NCBI GenBank assembly: GCA_963513935.1
Contig: OY740765.1
Location: 78,279,054 to 78,343,053 of the forward strand
Direction: 5' to 3'
DNA from: Aphrophora alni
Lineage: Eukaryota; Arthropoda; Insecta; Hemiptera; Aphrophoridae
DNA length: 64,000 bases
Part shown: in pieces, positions 54,770 to 64,000 of the stretch
Layout of the letters: each line of letters begins with the position of its first letter
How positions within the stretch are numbered: the stretch's first letter is position 1
Program-made: the position numbers and the translations under genes
Notes under the pieces: generated by a model
Told to the model about the DNA's origin: nothing
The model's input: the letters and a program-made list of their open reading frames with translations, nothing else
The model's database searches: none

Positions 54770-57700
54770 CCCTTTATAGGGCAGAACTCCTACGCCCTAT
54801 TTTTTTTTTTTTTTTTTTAAGTTTTAGAATCTAAATGTATCTCTGATTGACAGAAAAATATGTTTTTGCAATAAGTTTTGTTTTTTTATATAAAAAAAGG
54901 GTGGTAATTAATTATACCATTGCACGTTTAGGACAGTGGTCCAAATGTTGATTTTGTTGTTGTGCAGTGGTATGATTATTTACCACCAATGTGGATCAAG
55001 TAATAAAAGAGTTGTAAACATGTTTATAATTTTAAAAAATGTATTTTTCACTTGTTTACAATTAAAAAACACAGAAATATTATACTATACATCAATAAAA
55101 TACAAAAGATATTATAAATTGAAAATAATAAGTAAAATGTTATAAAAAACATAATCCAATGTAAGCTTACTGTTATAAAATTAAAATTTATAAATTGAAC
55201 TGATAATATGAGATTGTGAAAAAAATAATACAGTAAGAAGTAAAATTACTCACATGAAATCATATAATTATATTAAAATTAATTTCTAACCTAAATTATG
55301 ATCTATGGAACGGAGCAAAGCAACCCTTACAAAGTCCAACTTTACATTCCTTGCAGTAAAGATTGCTTCTTTTCTGTTTTGCTTTAGTTGAGCAGAAAGC
55401 ACACCTCCTGTATGTTCCAACTTCAGGTATATGTGAACCAACTCCGGCTAGTCGAATTGCATTAGGAACGGTAGTGTGTCCATTGGTTTTGTTATTTTTC
55501 TTTCCCCATGAAGTCCCAGGGGCAGGTCCAGATCTCTTTCGTGAAGAATAATCAATTATCAAGTCATTTGCAAGTTGTGATCTATATTTTAGGTGACTCA
55601 CATTGTTTATTTTTTTCAACTTGCAAAGTGTTTTGTATGAAACAAAGCTATTTATGATGGACATGTCTAACAAGAAGTAAAAAAACTTCATCCACCAACG
55701 TCTAGTTTTCCACGAAATGTTATAATTTGCAAGCAGAGCATCAAACCTATCTACACCACCCATCCACTTATTGTAATCGGCAATACTGCTTGGACAATCA
55801 ACCTGATGTCGCTGCCCAACATTATCTCCTCTCAGCACTTTCACAATATCAGTAGAGTTGTGGTAATTGCTAACTACTGACACTGATTTTTTACCATGGT
55901 CTTTCCATTTACACATTGTTAGATCACCACATTGTACTCTATCAAACTGTCCATGTTCCATTTGTGCATCTGGTAAAAATATTTTTGGGTAATGCTTCCG
56001 ATCCGATCGAAAGGTACCACAGGCAAAAATGTCCAATCCTAGCAGCTTCTCTACCAGTGGAACACTGGAAAAAAAAATTATCAAAATGTACACAGTATGA
56101 ATTGTGTTCTAGGCCGGAACACAACGACAGCACTACTTTTTCGCCTAAACCTAGTGATGCATCTTTACTTGTCTTTCCAGTGTACACTTCAAAGGAATAA
56201 ATATAGCCTGTTTGTGCACATGCTATTGCCCATACTTTGAAACCTCGCTTTATAGGCTTCATCGGCATGTACTGCTTCATCGTAGATCTTCCTTTGAAAG
56301 CAATCATGCTTTCATCTATGGACAAGTTACGAGATGGTTGAAACCTTTCCTTACACTTTTTATTCACGTAGTCTATCAAAGGGCGAATTTTGAACAGTTT
56401 ATCATAGTCGTTTGTACCTCTTGCAGGCATTTTTTTATTGTCATTCACGTGTAAAAATCGTAAGATTTTTAAAAACCTCTTTACTGTCATAATAGAAGCA
56501 ATTCGTGCAACATGTAAATTTGGGTCTGTAGACCAATACATCCTTATAGATGGTAATTCATGGAATCCCATTATTATCAGTATACCACAAAAAGCTTTCA
56601 GCTCAGCTAGACTAAGGTCTAAATTGACACCCGACTGAGACGCAAATAGATTTGACTGGTCAACGATGTGAGAAAAGATGTCATCTCCAAAGAAAAGACC
56701 AAAACTCTTGATGGGGGTCTCACAGTTTTCATTTTTAGGGCCAAAACCTTTGGTAAAGCTGGAATTCGCATATTTTTCTGGGTCTTTTGAACTTCGTTGC
56801 CAAATGTAAGTAGGTATTTCCTCCTTCTTGAATCTTTTTTTATTATAATTTTTGGGGCCTGTAAGGTTTTTTGAAAGTTTACGTTTAGTAGACAACTTTA
56901 GTTTTTTTGAAATTTTCACAAATTGCTTTACTTGTGTATCTAATTTTAGTACCTGGGCATCATTAGAATCAGATTTTTCATTTTCAGATATATTGTCAGG
57001 ACTATCTAATGGAAATAACGGGATTGGATGTTCTGGTGAAAAAGTAGGATCTTTATCAGTATCATCATCGGAAAATAAATTATCATCGTATGCACTGGAA
57101 CTATCGCAAGTGTTATTAAATTCCTTGGGTTTACGAGGACGTAATGTTAGTCCATCGGTGGATGTACTAGGAAGGTTTAGTAATTCAACACGTTCTGTGT
57201 CGTTTTCAGAATAATTTATGTCACCAAAATTGGTGGGTGAAAAAAAAGACATGTCTAATTGTGTTGACGCATTACCTTCAACGCTATGAATAAGTGAGAT
57301 GCTAGGAGAACTAACACCAGTAGCTTCTCCATCACTTCCACAGGAATTGTTGGTACGATTGCGATGATCAAAGGTGTCCTCAGCATCCGAATCTGGATCA
57401 TATTCTGAGTTTTCAGCTTGTTCGTCGACTATACTGAAGAGCGCCTCGATTTCCCTTTCTGTCAAATTATACTGCTCATCTGACATTTTATGTTACCTGA
57501 AAACAAAACATATATATTTTATGACATACTAGATTCGATATCCAACAAGAAGAATGACCAAAATAATTAAAGGAGGCTACATATAAAATTAAGTAGAGCT
57601 ACTTGCTATGAGAGGCTAAAAATATTCCATTTTTCTGACGTATATCTTATTTGTTTGCAAATATTATGTATACCACTAAACTTAGAAAAGAAATGTTTAT

Positions 57701-58225
57701 ATTGGCTTATTCTGTAAATATTAGGGAACATTTATGTATAATGATATTTTAATGCAGTCATTATGAATAAAAAAAAATTAAAAAATGTATAGGTTAGTTT
57801 TTCTAACATTCTGATATTTTTAGGTTATACATCACACTAATTGAGAAAATATGTAATTTATCCTCCATGTATCTACTAGATTTATAGTTCTAAGTAATGC
57901 TAAATATCCACTTTAACACATACAAATGCATACAATTATTTATCTTACCTGTAGTTAATATAGGTGAAATTATAAACTGGTAGTTTTCCTATTTCATGTA
58001 TTCCACTGGCTCTAGATGTGCAGTGGTAGAATAATTTACCACGCCAATACAAAACCGGATGTCAGTAGGAATATATTTGTTGTAGATCAAAAATATTTCA
58101 CCAGATAGTGACACAGATCAGACCTGGTATATATTCAGTGCTGCCAACATTCTAGGATCAAATTCCCATGAATGAGATTTTTTTCCCCCAGGTGGTAAAG
58201 TATTATACCTCTGCCCTATAAAGGG
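54770..58225 (-). mobile_element. Nearly intact piggyBac transposon, 3456 bp
   Basis: The ends CCCTTTATAGGGCAGA (54770) and TCTGCCCTATAAAGGG (to 58225) are perfect 16-bp inverted repeats with CCC tips, flanked by TTAA on both sides (54766-54769 and 58226-58229). The inverted repeat itself contains CCCTTTATAGGG, a short palindrome. A subterminal word GTGCAGTGGTA...TTTACCAC appears near both ends (54962 and 58018). One transposase gene lies on the minus strand. It is the only piggyBac copy here with both ends and all catalytic residues. Confidence 0.95.
55296..57486 (-). pseudogene. piggyBac transposase, one homopolymer frameshift
   Basis: From ATG at 57486 (MSDEQYNLTEREIEALFSIV) the first 200 or so residues are acidic and Ser-rich. 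A basic KKLKLSTKRKLSKNL patch follows, then the DDE_Tnp_1_7 domain: LAELKAFCGILIIMGFHELP, MTVKRFLKILRFLHVND, the first Asp in LSIDESMIAFKGRS, and the second in CVHFDNFF. At about 56066-56074 a run of nine T (sense) shifts the frame and truncates the protein at 514 aa. The other frame continues SSVPLVEKLLGLDIFACGTF, the third Asp in MGGVDRFDALLANYN, and a Cys-rich tail (CAFCSTK.....CKECKVGLCKGC) to the stop at 55296. The unbroken length would be about 729 aa, longer than classical piggyBac because of the N-terminus. A 5'-UTR intron (57948-57497, GTAAGA...TTTTCAG) is likely. Confidence 0.92.
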
Positions 58226-58984
58226 TTAAGTAGTTGTAATTTTTTAAATTGTATTTTTAAAATTCTGTATTTGGTAATACATATTTAGAAGAGCAATATA
58301 TTCATTAGTGTATTTTATTGAATTAATTATTTTGTTTTTGTTTCTGTCGTATTGTTTTGATTAATCTATGTTGACTAATTTATTATAAACTATTTTAACT
58401 TTTCATTTACACTAGTGTATTTTATTGATCATATTTGAAATGTGACTATGGCTGTACAAATTATAGTTTGTCCAAGACTGAAATAAATGACATGATTTTC
58501 TAGGAACTGTAACACGGTAGTAATGCCACTCTTAACGTTAAAAAGTGAAAATGTATCATCTTAGAATTGAATATATCTAAATATAATTATCTTAGCCTTA
58601 ATTATAGCATACAATATTGGTAAAATGTCAACATTTATGACCAAGCCACATTTAAAAGAGAATTATGAGTTAATAAAAGAACAGAATAAACCCTAACAAC
58701 GATCAGAAAATGTTTGCAATTATTCGTGAACATAAATTATCTTTTGTTGAGATATGGCGTATTACTTTAAATTTAATTGAAATTGCCTGGGTTTATGTGA
58801 AATACTCAACCCTACTCAACTCAAATACTCAACTCAAAATGAGTCTATTCATTTTTTATTTTCAAAAGACAGATAACTCCTGTTAAATTCAACATGGTCA
58901 GAGATCCTTTATTATTTTTTTTTCCTTGTTGATTTTAAGCGAAAAACTTCTGTCATCATCGCCTTAATAAAATGAAGAAAAGAA
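58226..58984. other. AT-rich DNA with no recognised gene
   Basis: No feature was recognised beyond the TTAA flank of the piggyBac element. Confidence 0.4.
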
Positions 58985-59120
58985 CATAAAATAAAAACCC
59001 ATAGCCCTCGAATACTCTAATAGCGTCGGAGTTCGAAAAAAAAAACAACAGTTGGCCAAAAGATTTATTAATATAGATGAAAGAGAGAGAGATCTAACTC
59101 AAGACTCCATGAAAAAATGT
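58985..59120. repeat. Dispersed repeat, copy 2
   Basis: CATAGCCCTCGAATACTCTA, GCGTCGGAGTTCGAAAAA, GAGAGATCTAACTCAAGACT and CCATGAAAAAATGTGT correspond in order to the copy at 42845-42990. Confidence 0.75.
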
Positions 59121-59438
59121 GTAGATCCAGCTAGGTCTCTCGAGGTTGTGTTAGGAATCGGCTATTTCAATTGGGTTCTTTTGTTACAATAAACAAGACA
59201 GTGTTTGAGTTTATAATTATTAAATCTACCTTTATTACTCTTAATAAAATTATTCTATAACATTTATATTTAAGTGGTTCAGTCAAATATTACTCTTAAG
59301 TTATAAATCCAGAATGATTCCAACTACTGTGACTCTGACAATTCTGACTCTATGTTATTTACTTTTGAATAATTACAAGTTCATTTACATCAAGCTTGCT
59401 CACCTTTACTATGTCTTAGTATATTTCCACTATCTGGA

Positions 59439-60341
<903 letters not shown>

Positions 60342-60599
60342 CAATAACGTAAAAACTACTGGACCTATTGAACTGAAATTGAAATGGACATTCTTAGGGT
60401 CCCTGGTTAACACATAGGCCTATTGGCAAACAACTAAGATCTCTGTCCCCACATGTGATGAAATACCATTTTATAAATTACACCATCGTTGTGCTCAATG
60501 CACCGTTGAATTTTTTTGATATTATCGCTTATACTCACGTTGTTTGGACAAATTATGTCATCTGACCGATTTTGTTTAGGCCAAATAGAACACGCGTTG

Positions 60600-61560
60600 C
60601 ACAATGTAGACCGTACTAGTTTTTGATTCTTTCTGTGCAATATCTAGCGATATGTCTACGTCGTTGACACCGACAACATTCTGGTCTCCAAAATTTGTTT
60701 TATTTTTCAACATTGTTATTGTATCGTTCTGTATATCATGATTGTGGATGTATATTTCAATTCCCACTAAATTGTGACATATAACCGGTGTACTATGTAT
60801 CCGCTTGACTCCGATTCCCATCTTCCAATTCCTGCTTCCATTGTACAAAACAACCCCTTCACCTCGTGGCTTGTACTCACCTCTATATATCTTTCTAAAC
60901 CATTTAGTCCTAAGCTCATGATTTCCCCTTAATTAAATGTTGTTAATTAGTACCTCCTCTAGTTTAGTCAGTACCATATTAAACTTATCGTCCATATTAT
61001 CATCCTCGCTCATTGTAAAATTATGATTGACTCCTTGTCAATCCCTATTCATTCTCTTAAAATGTAATTAGCTTTCTCGTAAGCCAATATATTACCTTCT
61101 AACCTTTCCAAAGTAGAATTTCCAATATTGCAATTTGCTGCAACCTGCAACAATCCTAGATTTAACCCTTTCAAAATATGGCTACTGTTTTGGTAGCTCA
61201 TATTCGCATCTAGACGCGCACACAAAAGGTAAATATCCGTCCTATATTTCATAATAGATTACCCCGGCAAATTAACTCTATTATTCAACTTTAACAATAG
61301 CACCTCCTTCTCCTGATCAAACGCAAAAGCTGTCGTAAATGTCTCTTTTATTTTAGGCCACGTTATCAGTCCCAGTTTCCGCTCAAAATTTTCAAAAAAC
61401 CAACGCAACTCCTTACAAATACATTGGAAAGTAAACTGTTTTTGTCATCTCCCCAGCCAATAGCCATAACTGCTCTTTCAAAACGTGTGAGATGACTTCC
61501 CCAGCATTCCCGCTAAACCTACCAGGATCAAAAACTGTAGTCGTTGTTCCATCCTATTAT
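60600..61560 (-). pseudogene. Ty3/gypsy gag relic, minus strand
   Basis: Read downward from about 61560: FDPGRFSGNAGE, LKEQLWLLAGEM, a TVYFPMYL.GVAL..FENFERK segment, WPKIKETFTTAFAF, KLNNRVNLPG, then the 67-codon frame MKYRTDIYLLCARLDANMSY followed by ILKGLNLGLLQVAANCNIGN and LEGNILAYEKANYILRE. This is the capsid pattern of gypsy-type retrotransposons (usual F.G....W...FE; P.I...F...F; Y......LC....M.E...ILKGL). At about 60690-60645 a CCRCQRRRHIARYC zinc knuckle (CX2CX4HX4C) ends gag. Stops and shifts are frequent; pol is absent and the copy is cut near 60430 by other repeats. Confidence 0.8.
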
Positions 61561-61679
61561 CTTATATTACTTTACTCGGTTCTATCTTCGTTTCGTTAAT
61601 GGCTCCCGACCGTTAACGGTTTCGTTATATTCACGCCCTCTACGGTATCGTAAATATCGTCACCCTGAAAAGTTACACG

Positions 61680-62700
61680 TTTCTGTAGTAGGTCGTTATT
61701 ATCCCGGTGTAAGGGTTAGATTTATGACCGATTTTTTTTATTGAATCAAGTGGTTGTATATACAAAATCACTAAACCTTTCTATAGACCTAGTGGCAAAG
61801 TATCATGTTTACAAAGAGGCCAGCAGCGTAGGACCGAATAAACAACTATTTGAGGTTTGAGATTCTAAACGAACAGTCCAAAGGTAAATGCTGGTTCTAT
61901 AAGGTCATTACAAACGATTTCCCCTAGTTCCTTATACTCAAGCATTCTTGTTGATAAAGCAGAGTTTAACCTGTTCTTGGTAACTATGGCCTATATAAGT
62001 AGTTGGCCATAATTACTCTTCTTCGACTACTATCCTTTGGTGGAATACACGGGTCCCATAAGTGAATACGCTTTCACACCCTAAATAACCTACAAATACC
62101 TGTCTCTCATATCCTCTGGTGGAATACACCGGATTCCACAAGTGGTATACGCTTTCACACCCTAACTAACTTACAAATACCTGTCTTTCATATCCTCTAG
62201 TGGAATACAAATACCTGTCTCTCATATCGTCTGGTGGAGTACACCGGATTCTACAAGTAGTGGTATACGAGTTCACGCCCTAAATAACCTACAAATACCT
62301 GTCTCTCATATCCTATGGTGGAATACACTGGATTCCACAAGTGGTATATGCTTTCATAACCTAATTACCCTATCGGTAACGTTTCTTGTATCCACGAGTG
62401 GAGTATACCGAAGCCTACTGGATGTTATACATTCTCGACCCCTGAAGTATCTTGCGAGACACAAGAGCACCAGTGGTAAAATAGAGAGGCTTGGGGAATT
62501 ATGGAAGTTGATACGGTTGAAATATGACTAAGCGGCTATGATGAAAATTGTCATTTAATTAGCGCGCTCTGGCGTTGGCTATTAGGACAACCAAATTTGT
62601 GTTGTTGACTTAAGACAACTGAGAAGACTGAAACTGATCTCTAGAAATAGAAACCCACTTCACCGACTTAGCTATTCGGACACGACACGAAAGGGGTTTC
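61680..62700 (+). mobile_element. Probable LTR/leader region of the plus-strand gypsy relic
   Basis: This non-coding region lies directly upstream of the plus-strand gag. A TGTAGTAGGTCGTTATTATC start at about 61683 and a TGGCGTTGGCTATTAGGAC primer-binding-like word at about 62570 are candidates for LTR start and binding site. Neither is proven, since the partner LTR lies outside the window. It contains the 62035-62450 tandem array. Confidence 0.4.
62035..62450. repeat. Tandem array of a unit of about 90 bp, about 4.5 copies
   Basis: The unit is approximately TGGTGGAATACACCGGATTC, then CACAAGTGGTATACGCTTTC, ACACCCTAAATAACCTACAA and ATACCTGTCTCTCATATCCT. Copies start near 62038, 62115, 62195 (truncated), 62229 and 62316, with a decayed copy at 62390. 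It probably lies in an LTR. Confidence 0.9.
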
Positions 62701-64000
62701 GATACCGTCTAGGAAAAACCTTCTCATATATATGCCGTCCGTTACCAACGGAAGGAGTTGTATCCAAATTGTGGGCCGATCGTTACTAGGATCACGACAA
62801 CAGATAGTGGACCCGAAAGATCCATTGACGAGCCGAAGTAAAGTTGTGGATGAGTCTATATGTTCAGAAGAGTTGCTGAAGTACCCACGTTACAACACGA
62901 AGCGGATAATATACGAGAAATTCTCAGCCTTCCTATGGATGGTAATGTTTCATTCCGACATCGACTAACGTCTTCGTTTCCACGTCAACAAAATGTCGAT
63001 CAGACCCGTATGAAGAACACTGGATCTGTTTATCCATTAATGACTAGATTGCCACTACTAAATAATTTTCAACCAAGCGCCCCGTCCCAAACCAATTACT
63101 ATTTGAACCCGCCGCCTGTGTCTCAGGCTACTTCTCTACCCTTCAGCGGACGCAAAGTGACTTAAAAGAGTCAAGCACTATTTCGGGAATCGCCACACTT
63201 TGCAATGTCGTTAGGAAATGGAACAGTTGATGGTGGCATATGACTTAAACCCGGATGAGATAATAAAAACTTTACCAAAACTATTAAAGGTCAGCGCTTT
63301 GTTATGGTATATAAATAATCGGGAGTTATGGGCGACCTTCGCCGATTTTCTTAACGATTTCCAGATCCAATTTTACTCAAAGTTATTTACTAAACCTTGA
63401 TGATGAGATTAGGAAGAGAACTCAAGTGGAAGGAGAGCCGGTGCGGCAGTGAGTAGTGGAAGTGTCGACCTTATTTAGGAGAAGAGTACTTCTGTCCAAA
63501 GGGGAAAAGTTAGAAAGAGTATACGTCAATCTACGACCTGAATACAAGATGTATGCACGACACCGTGATTTTTTAATCTACCGGGGTTATTGTGATTAGC
63601 AAAAGAGTATGATTTTTGCCTACGAGCCCGCCAAGAATACCGCCCTCAACCGAGCCTTCCACAGGCGTTGGTTTCTGAGACCGCCTACAGCAGTCGAAAT
63701 CGACGGATGATGAATAAGACGTTTAAGGCAGTAGCAACATCAGGTTTAATTAGCCAACAAAAACATCACCCAACCTAAACAATTTAGGGGCCTCGCCTCG
63801 AAGCGTCACTCTTCATACTACGATGTAGTCCAAAAGTGAGCAACAACGATTACCAACAACTAAGACCTTTCTTCCGTGAAGAAATAACGAGCCACAGGGG
63901 TTAATGATCAACCATCGAACCAAGGGTCAAAGAGCTTCATATGTTGGAATTGCGACGCAGTAGATCTCTTTTATCGCAGTTGCAATATTCCAAAACGACT
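62700..64000 (+). pseudogene. Ty3/gypsy gag relic, plus strand, runs off the window
   Basis: After a Ser/Pro/Gln-rich region with PPPVSQATSLPFSGRKVT (62860-63165), the capsid words follow: LPKLLKVSALLWYINNRELW then ATFADFLNDFQIQF (63258-63396), DDEIRKRTQVEGEP, STLFRRR, EKLERVYVNLRPEYK (about 63505-63550) and ARHRDF. Near 63935-63980 the zinc knuckle reads CWNCDAVDLFYRSC: both Cys pairs fit CX2CX4HX4C but the His is Leu (CTC for CAC). Several shifts and a stop occur. This gag is of the retroviral-like errantivirus/gypsy style and is unlike the minus-strand copy. Any pol gene would lie beyond 64000. Confidence 0.75.

Noticed and set aside
56852..57214. 120-codon plus-strand ORF
   Set aside because: It is antisense to the acidic N-terminus of the piggyBac transposase.

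Overview
This is eukaryotic, very AT-rich DNA that looks like an arthropod, most likely an insect. It has spliced exons with GTAAGT donors and pyrimidine-tract/AG acceptors, long introns, and a dense mix of transposon relics (PIF/Harbinger, piggyBac, pogo/Tigger, Merlin, Tc1/mariner-like, Mutator-like with YqaJ, copia, gypsy, BEL-like LTRs, jockey-like LINEs). The recurring TAGGCCTA-type words and this element mix are what I would expect from a hemipteran, but that is a guess from memory and was not tested. Nothing bacterial is present: no operons, ribosome binding sites or CRISPR.

The host gene is on the minus strand. Four short exons (28507-28414, 26184-25975, 12782-12712, 2505-2329) have clean splice sites, join in phase, and encode the N-terminal part of a myelin regulatory factor (Myrf) family transcription factor, including an LPESPPDSGSEPPYSP block. 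The first coding exon and everything from the DNA-binding domain onward were not found here; the gene continues below position 1. Its introns have absorbed most of the transposons. A small secreted-peptide ORF (1939-1649) lies on the same strand in the next Myrf intron.

Layout: 1-1180, a copia pol relic broken by an internal inversion. 2.8-4.0 kb, a degenerate 700-bp-period duplication. 4.2-5.95 kb, a pogo/Tigger pseudogene with a PHD-like tail. 6.2-7.7 kb, a piggyBac pseudogene. 8.7-9.2 kb, a Merlin (IS1595-like) relic. 9.4-12.07 kb, an unclassified element with long inverted repeats and unrecognised ORFs. 14.0-15.3 kb, a Tc1/mariner-like transposase with about 81 residues between its second and third catalytic residues. 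16.6-17.4 and 24.1-25.6 kb, jockey-like reverse transcriptases. 20.7-22.8 kb, two LTR/primer-binding-site junctions and a YqaJ relic. 30.0-35.0 kb, a BED finger and a Mutator-like/YqaJ gene split by a 2.5-kb piggyBac-type insertion with TTAA duplication. 35-45 kb, mostly AT-rich DNA, tandem repeats and MITE-like structures. 45236-48914, a complete PIF/Harbinger element whose two genes are interlocked. 49.25 kb, a 212-bp palindrome. 51931-52713, a mariner-type foldback MITE. 54770-58225, a nearly intact piggyBac element. 60.6-64 kb, two divergently oriented gypsy gag relics.

The best-preserved mobile genes are the Harbinger pair (DDE transposase plus MADF/BESS protein, with perfect 51-bp ends and a TAA duplication) and the piggyBac transposase (all three catalytic Asp residues, one homopolymer frameshift). 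Most other elements carry several frameshifts and stops. All family assignments come from remembered motif patterns, not from database searches.
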